Positions 28,587 through 36,751 of a stretch of 64,000 nucleotides of DNA are shown one piece after another. The notes below the pieces were generated by a model. That model was not told where the DNA came from. It saw only the letters and a program-made list of their open reading frames with translations, and did no database searches. Every line of letters begins with the position of its first letter. The first letter of the stretch is position 1. The stretch comes from Polyangium spumosum. Its GTDB lineage: Bacteria > Myxococcota_A > Polyangia > Polyangiales > Polyangiaceae. The stretch spans positions 558,001 through 622,000 of the forward strand of contig NZ_WJIE01000003.1 of NCBI RefSeq assembly GCF_009649845.1. Direction: 5' to 3'. A program made the position numbers and the translations under genes.

Positions 28587-30431
28587 ATGGCGCACGCACG
28601 CGACGCTCTTTTGGCCTGCATGTTCGCTTCGACGGTGGCGCTCGCCGCGTGTGGAGACGAGGCCGGCACCACGTCCACGTCGAGCAGCAGCAGCAGCGGC
28701 GCGGCCGGCGCAGGCGGACAAGGCGCCGCGGGAGGAGCAGGCGGCAGCGGCGGTGACGGCGGGCAAGGGGGTGTCGCCGGCGAAGGCGGCGCAGGCGGGA
28801 GCGGAGGCGTCGGCGGCAGCGGCGGCAGCGGCGGCGCAGGCGGCAGCGGCGGCGCAGGCGGCAGCGGCGGCAGCGGCGGAAGCGGCGGCGTCGGCGGCAG
28901 CGGCGGAAGCGGCGGCGTCGGCGGCAGCGGCGGAAGCGGCGGAAGCGGTGGCAGCGGCGGCGCAGGCGGAAGCGGCGGCGCAGGCGGCAGCGGCGGCGCG
29001 GGCGGCGGCGCCCCGTTCTGCGGCGACAACGTCGACGTCGTCGACCTCGCCGCCATGGGCACGCAGCAAGGCGACGCCCTCGTCTACACCGGCACCACGC
29101 TCGGCTCTCCCGTCAGCGGGTTCGGCACGCCGAGCTGCTCGGGCGGCGGCGCGGATACACCCGCGGTCGTGCATCGTCACGTCACAGGCCCCGCGCCTTC
29201 ACGTGTCACCTTCGAGACCACCGACATCGGCGGCGCGCTCGTCGACACCGTCGCCTGGGCCTACCTCGATTGCCTCGACACCAGCGTCGAGCACGCTTGC
29301 GACGACGATCAAGGCGACGGCCCCCTCTCGCGCCTCGAGACCGCCGTTTTGCCGCCCGAGACGCCCGTCTTCCTCGTCGTCTCCGGTTATGGCGCCTCCC
29401 ACGTCGGCCCGTACGAGTTACGCGTCACCGAAAAACCCTTCCTCGTCGCCGAGACCTCGGGCACCTGCGCCATGCCCACGTCCACGAGCGGAGGCAACCA
29501 CGCGGGCACCACGCTCGCCTCGGACGGCGCCGTCCTCGCCGCGAGCTGCACCGGCGGCGGCCCCGAGGCCACGTATGCCCTCACGCTCCCGGGTCCCGCC
29601 GATCTCTCGGTCCACGTCGCGCCCGGCTCGAACCTCTTCGACCTCGGCGTTTACCTGCTCGACGCTTGCGCCGCGAATGCCGGCGAGCTCGCCTGCGCCG
29701 ACACGCAGGTCGGCGGTTACCCCGAGTCGTTCTCGCTGACGAACCTCGCCGCCGGCACCTATTGGCTCGTCGTCGACGGCTTCAGCGCCATGGATCACGG
29801 CGCGTATGCGCTCGAGACCGTGGTCCGCCCCGTGCTCGCCCCGGGCCTCGCCTGCGACCCCGCCGGAAAAGCCGACCGCTGCGAGGACGGCGCCGCGTGT
29901 GTCGACCTCGGCATGGGCCCGCAATGCGCCGCCGTCACCACGCTCCTCGTGCAGGACTTCTCGGCGGGCCTCGCCCCCCTCACCGTCGTCGACGCGGGCA
30001 ACGACGCGAGGAGTTTTTACCTGTGTGATCCGCTCGTCTGCAGCCAGAGCAACACCACCGGCAGCACCTCCGGCGGCCCGTACGCGCTCGTCAAGGACGA
30101 GAGCGACGTCGACCTCGACGGCGAGGCCCTCGCGACGCCGCCGCTCGACGCCGGCCCCTTCACGCGGGTCTTCCTCGAATTCGACCACGCCTTCGACCAC
30201 TGGACCTCGGCCACCGACCGCGCCAGCGTCGAGGTCTCCGTGATGGGCGGGCCCTTTTCGCCGGTCGCGACGTACACCCTCGACGCGTCGGGCCGCGTCC
30301 GGCTCGATCTCTCGGCCCTCGTCGCGGGCAAGCCCTTCGTCGTCCGCTTCCATTACGACGACCAGACCGCCGGGGGGGACGGGCTCGCCGAGGAATGGCG
30401 AATCGACGACGTCCGCGTGTACGGACTTTGA
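28587..30431 (+). CDS. Large cell-surface lipoprotein with Gly/Ser/Ala-rich stalk
   Basis: 614 residues. The lipoprotein signal ends VALAACGDE. A Ser run (STSSSSSSG) and a ~105-residue Gly-rich stalk (GGSGG and GGAGG repeats) lead to two beta-rich domains resembling bacterial pre-peptidase C-terminal domains: DALVYTGTTLGSPVSGFGTP with VFLVVSGYGAS, and later LFDLGVYLLDACA with LVVDGFSAMDHGAY. A Cys-rich segment (CDPAGKADRCEDGAACVDLG) precedes a C-terminal jelly-roll-like domain ending EEWRIDDVRVYGL. Such exported stalk proteins are abundant in Polyangium and Sorangium. A binding or adhesive role is likely. Confidence 0.8.
   Translation: MAHARDALLACMFASTVALAACGDEAGTTSTSSSSSSGAAGAGGQGAAGGAGGSGGDGGQGGVAGEGGAGGSGGVGGSGGSGGAGGSGGAGGSGGSGGSGGVGGSGGSGGVGGSGGSGGSGGSGGAGGSGGAGGSGGAGGGAPFCGDNVDVVDLAAMGTQQGDALVYTGTTLGSPVSGFGTPSCSGGGADTPAVVHRHVTGPAPSRVTFETTDIGGALVDTVAWAYLDCLDTSVEHACDDDQGDGPLSRLETAVLPPETPVFLVVSGYGASHVGPYELRVTEKPFLVAETSGTCAMPTSTSGGNHAGTTLASDGAVLAASCTGGGPEATYALTLPGPADLSVHVAPGSNLFDLGVYLLDACAANAGELACADTQVGGYPESFSLTNLAAGTYWLVVDGFSAMDHGAYALETVVRPVLAPGLACDPAGKADRCEDGAACVDLGMGPQCAAVTTLLVQDFSAGLAPLTVVDAGNDARSFYLCDPLVCSQSNTTGSTSGGPYALVKDESDVDLDGEALATPPLDAGPFTRVFLEFDHAFDHWTSATDRASVEVSVMGGPFSPVATYTLDASGRVRLDLSALVAGKPFVVRFHYDDQTAGGDGLAEEWRIDDVRVYGL
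28698..29012 (+). repeat. Degenerate GGC/AGC-rich repeat encoding a Gly stalk
   Basis: Imperfect repeats built from GGCGGCAGC, GGCGGAAGC and GGCGCAGGC over about 300 bp encode GGSGG and GGAGG units. The frame is maintained throughout. The tract is prone to expansion or contraction, and long glycine runs appear only in the plus-strand frame used by the lipoprotein. Confidence 0.85.
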
Positions 30432-30507
30432 GGCGGTGGACGGCGCCGCCCGGCGGGAGTAAACAGCGAGGCCACAACGTCCCGTCGTCACGGGGAGGAG
30501 GATTGTC

Positions 30508-31125
30508 ATGAAGGTCTACGGTCATCCGGCGAGCACCTGCACGCGCAAGGTCATCTGTGCCCTGACAGAGAAGGGCGTGGATTACGAGTTCGTGCTCGTC
30601 GACATCATGAAGGGCGAGTCGAAGAGCCCCGAGCACCTCGCCCGTCAGCCCTTCGGCGTCGTGCCCGTCCTCGAGGACGACGGCTTCGTGCTCTACGAGT
30701 CGCGCGCGATCCTGCGGTACCTCAACGCGAAGCTCGGCGGCCTCGCCCCGACCGACGCGAAGGACCTCGGCGTCATGGAGCAGTGGATCAGCGTCGAGCA
30801 GTCGTACTTCAGCCCGCCCGCGATGAAGGCGATCCTCGAGATCTTCTTCGCGCCGATGAAGGGCACGACGCCCGACCCGAAGGTCGTCGAAGAGGGCAAG
30901 GCGGGGGCGGCCAAGGCCCTCGACGTGCTCGAGCGCGCGCTCGCGGGCAAGCAGTGGCTCGCCGGCTCGTTCTCGATCGCCGAGATCACCTACGCGCCGT
31001 ACCTGCAGTACCTCGTCGACACGGGCCTCGGCGACATCGTGAAGGAGCGCCCGAACGTCGCGGCCTGGTGGAGCCGCATCAGCGAGCGCCCGTCCTGGCA
31101 AAAGGCGATCGGCAAGGCCCGCTGA
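30508..31125 (+). CDS. Glutathione S-transferase
   Basis: 205-residue cytosolic GST. The thioredoxin-like N-domain begins MKVYGHPASTCTRKVICAL, where Ser9 or the nearby Thr/Cys takes the place of the catalytic residue, and contains the glutathione-binding QPFGVVPVLEDDGFVLYESRAI with the invariant cis-Pro and Glu-Ser. The helical C-domain carries FSIAEITYAPYLQYL with the N-capping Ser/Ile motif. It resembles the phi/theta-type bacterial GSTs. Preceded by a GGGGAGGAGG ribosome-binding site and probably monocistronic. Confidence 0.93.
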   Translation: MKVYGHPASTCTRKVICALTEKGVDYEFVLVDIMKGESKSPEHLARQPFGVVPVLEDDGFVLYESRAILRYLNAKLGGLAPTDAKDLGVMEQWISVEQSYFSPPAMKAILEIFFAPMKGTTPDPKVVEEGKAGAAKALDVLERALAGKQWLAGSFSIAEITYAPYLQYLVDTGLGDIVKERPNVAAWWSRISERPSWQKAIGKAR

Positions 31126-31149
31126 TCCGTCTCTCTCCCCTCGATACAC

Positions 31150-31183
31150 GAGGGCGCGTCGCTCCCGCGGACGACGCGCCCTC
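31150..31183 (+). terminator. Strong GC-rich hairpin after the GST gene
   Basis: GAGGGCGCGTCG and CGACGCGCCCTC form a perfect 12-bp stem around a 10-nt loop, 24 bp after the GST stop and before the next start at 31208. No T-run follows, so it is an atypical intrinsic terminator; it could also block exonucleases or act in both directions. Confidence 0.6.
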
Positions 31184-31207
31184 ACGTGAATTCCCAGGAA
31201 AACAAAG

Positions 31208-31987
31208 ATGCAATTCGATACACGCGGCATGGCGCCGCTGGTGTGCGTCCTCGTCTCCGGCTGCGCGCTCTTGGGCGGACAGCCCGAGACGCCCGAGCAG
31301 ACGCCGGCCGAACAGGAGGAGCAGATCCGCGCGCAGTACGGCGACCAGATGGTGGAGGACGTCAAGGCCCTGAAGGCGCTCGGCAAGGGCGCTCAGACGC
31401 AGGGCGTGGCGAGCTGCCTCAAGATCTATGGCCAGGCCGTCGACATGGAAAAGCGCGGCGCAGACGAGCGCGGCGTGGCCCAGCAATACCGGGCCTGCGC
31501 CAATTCTTGCGGCGAGCACCACCTCCCGAGCGCGACCGCCGACGAGGCGCGCCCGATCGCCGCGCGTTACGAGGCCATCTGCAAAGAGAAGTCCGGGAAG
31601 CTCGACTCCGTCGGGCACATCCAGCGCTTCCGCGCGGCCATGGACCGGCTCGCGACGACCACCGGGGCCTTCAACATCCGCCAGGTGATGAGCGAGGCGC
31701 GCGGCGCGCTGAAGCAGGCCAAAGAAGGCGCGGGGGAATCGGCTTTCCCGGCCGAGGAGGAAGAGTTCCACGCCGCCGAGGCGAAGCACGCGGACACCCT
31801 GGAGAAGGTCGAGGCGTTTCTACGGCGGCCCGACGTGCGCGAGCTCGAAGACCGCCGCAGGACGTTGATGGCCCAGATCGAAGATTACGAGCGCCTCGGC
31901 ATGAAGGCCCAGCTCGAGAAGGCGAAGGGCGACCTGCGCGGCGTCGAGGCGAAGTGGTCCTTCCTGATGAAGGAAGCGGGCTTTTAG
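31208..31987 (+). CDS. Lipoprotein of unknown function
   Basis: 259 residues with a lipoprotein signal (PLVCVLVSGCALLGGQ). The mature protein is helical and charged, with Cys in SCLKIYGQAVD, YRACANSCGEHHLP and EAICKEK that could form disulfides or bind metal. A C-terminal coiled-coil-like region runs from about 170 (EEEFHAAEAKHADTLEKVEAF to ETKA-type charged helices). No family recognised. It converges on the parvulin operon with a 15-bp gap. Confidence 0.7.
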   Translation: MQFDTRGMAPLVCVLVSGCALLGGQPETPEQTPAEQEEQIRAQYGDQMVEDVKALKALGKGAQTQGVASCLKIYGQAVDMEKRGADERGVAQQYRACANSCGEHHLPSATADEARPIAARYEAICKEKSGKLDSVGHIQRFRAAMDRLATTTGAFNIRQVMSEARGALKQAKEGAGESAFPAEEEEFHAAEAKHADTLEKVEAFLRRPDVRELEDRRRTLMAQIEDYERLGMKAQLEKAKGDLRGVEAKWSFLMKEAGF

Positions 31988-32002
31988 CAGCCTGCTAGCC
32001 GC

Positions 32003-32563
32003 TCACTCCGTCCGGAAGATCAAGTGGAACCCGAAATCGGTCTCCACGACGTCGCTCATCTGGTTCACCGAGAGCTCGAAGGCCGCGTCGGCGAAGGGCT
32101 TCACCACGTCGGCGCGCTCGACCGCCCCGATCGAACCGCCGCGCGACGCCGCGCCGGGCTCCTCGCTGTATTGCTTCACCATCTCGTCGAAATCGGCGCC
32201 CTCCTTGGCCAGCTTGTCGCGCGCCTCGAGCGCCCGCAGGCAGGCCTCCTCGCGGCTGCGCGTGATCGACGCGTCCGCGTTCTTCGCGCCTTTGTATTTC
32301 ACGAGGATGTGCCTGACCGTCACCTTCGGCGGCTCGCCGCTGAACTTCGCGCGCTTGGCGTTTGCCGTCGCAATACACAACGCAACCTTCTCCGCGTCCG
32401 GCCCGGCCGCCGCCGCTTCCCCGCCCGCCTCGGGCTTCGGGGCCTCTGGGGCCGGCTCGGGCGCCTTCTCCACCGGCGCCTTCGGCTCGGGCGCGGCGCC
32501 GCCACACGCCGCGAGCAGCGCCGCGGCGAAGAGCGACACGAGGACGGATCGTGTTGTCTTCAT
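32003..32563 (-). CDS. Parvulin-type peptidyl-prolyl isomerase lipoprotein
   Basis: 186-residue periplasmic PPIase. The lipoprotein signal ends LLAACGGA, followed by a Pro/Glu/Ala linker. The parvulin (PpiC) domain spans about 80-186: VRHILVKYKGAKNADASITR, GADFDEMVKQYSEEPGAASRGG, IGAVERADVVKPFADAAFEL and DFGFHLIFRTE, which are the conserved family segments. It is the last gene of a four-gene operon; the ATG overlaps the stop of the large membrane protein gene. It may help fold that protein or other exported clients. Confidence 0.9.
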   Translation of the reverse strand: MKTTRSVLVSLFAAALLAACGGAAPEPKAPVEKAPEPAPEAPKPEAGGEAAAAGPDAEKVALCIATANAKRAKFSGEPPKVTVRHILVKYKGAKNADASITRSREEACLRALEARDKLAKEGADFDEMVKQYSEEPGAASRGGSIGAVERADVVKPFADAAFELSVNQMSDVVETDFGFHLIFRTE

Positions 32564-34743
32564 GATTCCTTGTCTCCTTCCGTATCCACAGGCGCCTCCG
32601 CCTTCGCCGGGCCCTCCGCGGGCGCCGCCGCCGCGCGGTCCAGCCGCTCGCGCAGCCGCCGATATCCATCCGTGATGCGCCGTCGATGCGCGCTCACCAC
32701 GACCACGAGCCCCACGAGCCACAACACCGCGATCGGCGCCACGGCCGTGTCCGTCACGTACACCAAGGTCGGCTTGAAGGGCCGCTCCTTCGTCACGAGC
32801 TCGCGGCTCGCGGACATCGAATGCCGATAGGCCGGCAGCGGCAGCGGCACCGGCGTCACGCCCTCGAGCACCCCGCCGCCTTTGCCCATCCACCCATTGC
32901 CCAGCCGATCGTCGGCGAGCTTCAGGTCCCCCGCCGACGGCGCGGGCGCGGCCGATCGCTGCTGCGGCGGCTCGTAGTTGAGGTCCGACGATTTCATCGG
33001 CGACCGCGAGCTCATCGCGGCGAGGCCCACGAGCCCCACGAGCCCGAGCCCGCCCACGAGCACGATCGTCGCCGCCACCCGCGCCGCGCCCTTCGCGAAG
33101 ACGCCCACGAGCCATATCAAGCCCCAGAGCCCGAGCGCGATGAGCGAAAGGACGAACCCCGGCTGCCACAGGAACCATAACGACGCGAGCACGATCCCCC
33201 CGAGGATCCGCAGCGTCCTGAGTCGCCCGGGGCTCGTCCCCGGCCCCGGCCGCACCGCGGCCATCCCGGCCCCGAAGCCGATGCCCGCGACCAGGAGATC
33301 GCTGCCCTTCACCGCCCATTTCGGACGATCTCCGCCGAGCAGCGCCAAGGGAAACACGCCCGCGGGCAAACCCACGTTGAGGTCCACCCGGCTCGCCGTC
33401 AATGCATACGACGGCATCGGCACCGTCACCGTCCCGAAGAGGGGCTTCAGGCCCGTCTGCGACAGGGATTGCACCTGCACCATCTGGCTGCCCGTCCGGA
33501 GCGGCACCAGGATCTCCTCCGCGTCCGCGCCCTGCCGCATGATCCGCTCCGCCTTCCCCCCCGTCGAGAGGAAGATCGGCCGGCCCGAGGGCGCGTACGC
33601 GAGGTAATCGACGCCGTTGTTCTCGTAGTTGACGTGATCCTGCGAGACCACGTCCCCACGCGCCGTGATCACGACCGTCCGCTGGTGCGATTGCACCACC
33701 GCCGCCAGCGCGTCCACCGCCGCGAGCGACGTCACGGACGCCTCCATCTTCTGGCCTTTTTGCACCAGAAAGAGCCGCGACGTCGGCTGCGTCCGCGGAA
33801 TGGGCGACTCCGCCGAGTCCACCTGCCGCGCGTCCCCCGAGACGGTCACCCGATGCTCCGGATCACTCTCGAGGAGCCACCACTCGTATCCCGACCGCGC
33901 GTCCGGCGTGATCGACGCGAGCTTCGCGAGCGTGCCCGTGATCGTCATCTCCGCCGTCCGGCCCGACGTCGGCAAGACGAGCTCGTCCCCCTCGACCCGG
34001 AACCCCGCCGCGCCCGTCACGTCGAGCACCTTCTCGCCGAAAGACAGCGGCAATCGCACGACCCCGAGGTCCGTCCCCGAGCGCATCACGAGCCGATATT
34101 CGAAGCTGATCTCGCGCCCCACCCGCACCGCGCGCGAGAGCTGGAAGACCGTGGGCCCCGCCTCGACGGCCTTGTCCTGCCGGTTCAGGTGGATCGTCGT
34201 CCCCAGGAGCCCGGACAAACGCGCGCCTTCGACCACCGCCCCCGAGGCGAGGTTCGCCTCCAGCGTGTTCAATGGCCCGGGGATCTGCAGCGTCAGATCG
34301 GTCCCGAGCGTCATCTTCCCTTTGAGCACGAACCGCTTCGCCGACGTGTGCAGGAAGTACCGATCGCCCTCGAAGCCGATCGCCGCCTCCTTGTCGTTCT
34401 CCGTCACGCCTTCGAGCCGCACCTCCTTCGGCGGGCCGAACAGCGGCACGTCGACGGCCCCGTCCGCGAGCACCCGGCCCACGAGCTCGAATTCGAGCGG
34501 CCCCTCCCCCACCCGACCCGAGAGCGTGAGCCGCTCCAGCGCATAACACCGCGCCACGCACGACGGCCCCTTGCCCCGATCGGCGATCCATTTCGAGAGC
34601 GCGTCGAGCTCCCCCGCCCACCCGGCCGGGGCGGGCGCCGGCGCCGGTTTGTCCGGGCTCGGAGCCGCGGGCGGATCCGCCGCGAGCGCCGCGCCGGGCG
34701 CGAGCAGGACCGCCGCGGAGACGAGCGCGAACGAGCGCCTCAA
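32560..34743 (-). CDS. Large exported membrane protein of unknown function
   Basis: 727 residues from a TTG start at 34743, chosen because it gives a clean signal peptide (MRRSFALVSAAVLLAPGAALA) and a TTGA overlap with the PHP gene stop. A long periplasmic beta-rich region (about 40-520) is followed by a cluster of about four hydrophobic helices (near 535-625, including LVAGIGFGAGMAAV, GIVLASLWFLWQPGFVLSLIAL and ATIVLVGGLGLVGLVGL). A Pro-rich loop and a last helix (VAPIAVLWLVGLVVVVSAHRR) follow, then a charged cytoplasmic tail. I recognise no family. Translational coupling places it with a PHP phosphoesterase and a parvulin. Confidence 0.75.
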   Translation of the reverse strand: MRRSFALVSAAVLLAPGAALAADPPAAPSPDKPAPAPAPAGWAGELDALSKWIADRGKGPSCVARCYALERLTLSGRVGEGPLEFELVGRVLADGAVDVPLFGPPKEVRLEGVTENDKEAAIGFEGDRYFLHTSAKRFVLKGKMTLGTDLTLQIPGPLNTLEANLASGAVVEGARLSGLLGTTIHLNRQDKAVEAGPTVFQLSRAVRVGREISFEYRLVMRSGTDLGVVRLPLSFGEKVLDVTGAAGFRVEGDELVLPTSGRTAEMTITGTLAKLASITPDARSGYEWWLLESDPEHRVTVSGDARQVDSAESPIPRTQPTSRLFLVQKGQKMEASVTSLAAVDALAAVVQSHQRTVVITARGDVVSQDHVNYENNGVDYLAYAPSGRPIFLSTGGKAERIMRQGADAEEILVPLRTGSQMVQVQSLSQTGLKPLFGTVTVPMPSYALTASRVDLNVGLPAGVFPLALLGGDRPKWAVKGSDLLVAGIGFGAGMAAVRPGPGTSPGRLRTLRILGGIVLASLWFLWQPGFVLSLIALGLWGLIWLVGVFAKGAARVAATIVLVGGLGLVGLVGLAAMSSRSPMKSSDLNYEPPQQRSAAPAPSAGDLKLADDRLGNGWMGKGGGVLEGVTPVPLPLPAYRHSMSASRELVTKERPFKPTLVYVTDTAVAPIAVLWLVGLVVVVSAHRRRITDGYRRLRERLDRAAAAPAEGPAKAEAPVDTEGDKES

Positions 34744-35609
34744 GGAGCCGCGAGGATCGCCTCGATCGGCAGCGCTCGGCCCAGGATCCTCTCGATCGTC
34801 GAGACCGGCGTCCCCGCCGCGGGCCTCACGTACCGAGCATTTTGATGATCGTCCGAAGATGCCGTCCAGCATTTCTTGTGCTCCTCCGCGAACGCGCGGA
34901 ACGACTCGGCCACCTCTGCTTTGTGGCGCGACGTATAAACCTCGATCCCGCTCGCCCGGAGGAGCACCGCGCGTGTCCGCTCCTTGTCGCGGTACCGCCC
35001 CGGGTGCGCCACCACGTCGAGCGCGCCGTCCTTTCGAATGCACTCGATCGCCTCCTCCGGCGTCCAGCCGAAGAGCTCCCGATCCTCCTCCCAGAACCGC
35101 ACGTGGTGGTCGCGAAACGCCGCGAACAACGAGGTGCGAGAAGCGACGCGGTCCAGCATCGATTGCAACGCCGGAAAATCGACCGGCGCGAGCGCCTCGA
35201 GCTCCCCATCCGGATCGATCGCCCGGCGCTCCTCCTCCCGGAGCCCGTCCATCCAGCCGAGCACGAACGCCTTCCATTTCGCCTGCACCGCTTCGCCGCG
35301 CCGGAACAGCGCCGTTTGCCGGAGGAGGGGCAACGTCGCGAAGCGCGGCGGGAAGTACGCGAGCACGTGGAACTGCTCGGCGCGGTCCGTCCCGAAATGG
35401 AGGAACGACGTCACCTCCAGGGCCGGCAGGAACAGGAGGCCCGCCCCCGCCGCCGCCCGCGCGGCCCGCGGCACCGCGGCGAGCACGTCGTGATCGGCCA
35501 CCGCGATCACCCGCATCCCGATCCCGCGACGAAAATCCACGTACGCCTCCGGCGTCGCGCGGCCGTCCGAGAAGAGCGTGTGCCCGTGCAGGTCCGTCGA
35601 GAGGAGCAT
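34740..35609 (-). CDS. PHP-domain phosphoesterase
   Basis: 289 residues. The PHP metal motifs are visible in order: DLHGHTLFSDG (HxH), AVADHDVLAA, PALEVTSF (Glu ligand), VVAHPGRYRD and SSDDHQ. This matches the TrpH/YciV-like subgroup, whose characterised members hydrolyse phosphodiester or nucleotide substrates (for example the 3-prime,5-prime nucleotide bisphosphatase and 5-prime-3-prime exoribonuclease RNase AM). There is no signal peptide, so it acts in the cytoplasm. The ATG overlaps the upstream stop by one base (TGATG), and its stop overlaps the next TTG. Confidence 0.87.
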   Translation of the reverse strand: MLLSTDLHGHTLFSDGRATPEAYVDFRRGIGMRVIAVADHDVLAAVPRAARAAAGAGLLFLPALEVTSFLHFGTDRAEQFHVLAYFPPRFATLPLLRQTALFRRGEAVQAKWKAFVLGWMDGLREEERRAIDPDGELEALAPVDFPALQSMLDRVASRTSLFAAFRDHHVRFWEEDRELFGWTPEEAIECIRKDGALDVVAHPGRYRDKERTRAVLLRASGIEVYTSRHKAEVAESFRAFAEEHKKCWTASSDDHQNARYVRPAAGTPVSTIERILGRALPIEAILAAP

Positions 35610-36727
35610 CAGGGCAGGCTGTTCGTGATCGAGAACGAATAATTCGTGAAGGCCCCGTTCGGGTTGTCGTACTTGTCGGCCTTCAGCTCCTTCGCCCCGT
35701 CCGCGTACCATTTCGTGGCGTTCATGTACCCCGTGTAATCGGCGATGAGGTACGTCTTCACGTGCGTGTACATCATCATCCGCCGCGCCTTCGCGGGCAC
35801 CTGGATCGTCCCCTCGTACGTCGTCCGCCCCCCGCCCACGAAGCGCGAGGTCGTGTTCGGCGCGAGCATCTCCTCGGGCCTCCATTCGAGGCCGTCGTCG
35901 AAATGCACCGCGTAGGCGACCTCGTGCTCGATCTTGCCGTAGATCGGGATCGTCGTCATCCCGAACCGGCTCGCGACCTGCGCCGTGCCGATCTGCGTGT
36001 CGATCAGCGATTTGTCGACCACCACGTCCGCCCGCCAGTCCGAGACCGCGACGAGGAGCTCCGACCCCGCGATCGGGTCGTCGCCCTCGACGATCCGGTT
36101 TCGCTTCGTCGACTGCACCGAATCCATGAACAGGCTCTTCTTCGGCAGCTCCCCGCCGAAGACCGCGAGCTTCGGCAGCTCCTCGGCCGGGATGCTCGCG
36201 CTCACGCCCCCGGGCGCGAGGTCCGTGATCACCACCGAGAACGTGAGCCAATCGGCCTTCGACGGCACGAAAAACGTCTTCGTGATCCCCTTGAGCCCGT
36301 ACGGATCCGCGCCGCCGTAGCTCGCCACCTGCGCCTTCAGCGCCGCGATCGTGGCCGCCTTGTCGATCGCGTTCACCGTCACCGTCGCCGTGATCTGCTG
36401 CAGGCGCGCGAGATCGTTCGGCAGCGGCATCCCCGGGTAGAGCTTGTCCCAGAGCAGCCACACCGGCAGCTCCATCGAGAGCGCCTCGCCGGCGCGCAGG
36501 AACTCGTCCGTCGTCGAGGCGACGAGGTTCACGGTGAAGCTCCCGGGGAAGCCGTCGAGCGCGAGCCTGCCCGTGCCCGGCGCGAGCTCGTCCTCGGCCT
36601 CGGCGATCGGCCCCTCGGTATCGTCGAGCGGCTCGGCCACGCAGCCGGTCTGCGCCCCCGCGAGGGCGATGAGCCCCGAAGCCGCGGCGAAGCCCGTCCC
36701 TGCTTTTCGCACCCTCACCTTGATCAT
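35609..36727 (-). CDS. Exported protein of unknown function, probable lipoprotein
   Basis: 372 residues, first gene of the four-gene operon. The signal peptide ends in a lipobox-like AQTGCVAEP. After an acidic linker, two beta-rich halves follow: one containing FTVNLVASTTDEFLRAGEAL and FSVVITDLAPGG, and one containing RFVGGGRTTYEGTIQVPAKA, MMMYTHVKTYLIADYTGYM and a C-terminal FTNYSFSI. No catalytic motif or known family is apparent. The start lies 24 bp from the divergent GH13 gene, so the two promoters must overlap or sit within the coding ends. Confidence 0.7.
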   Translation of the reverse strand: MIKVRVRKAGTGFAAASGLIALAGAQTGCVAEPLDDTEGPIAEAEDELAPGTGRLALDGFPGSFTVNLVASTTDEFLRAGEALSMELPVWLLWDKLYPGMPLPNDLARLQQITATVTVNAIDKAATIAALKAQVASYGGADPYGLKGITKTFFVPSKADWLTFSVVITDLAPGGVSASIPAEELPKLAVFGGELPKKSLFMDSVQSTKRNRIVEGDDPIAGSELLVAVSDWRADVVVDKSLIDTQIGTAQVASRFGMTTIPIYGKIEHEVAYAVHFDDGLEWRPEEMLAPNTTSRFVGGGRTTYEGTIQVPAKARRMMMYTHVKTYLIADYTGYMNATKWYADGAKELKADKYDNPNGAFTNYSFSITNSLP

Positions 36728-36751
36728 GGGCCGAGGGTAAGATGAAGCCAC

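Noticed and set aside
28698-29012. Possible CRISPR or VNTR array
   Set aside because: The repeats are imperfect GGC/AGC triplet-type units with no spacers and lie in a coding frame; they encode a glycine-rich stalk.
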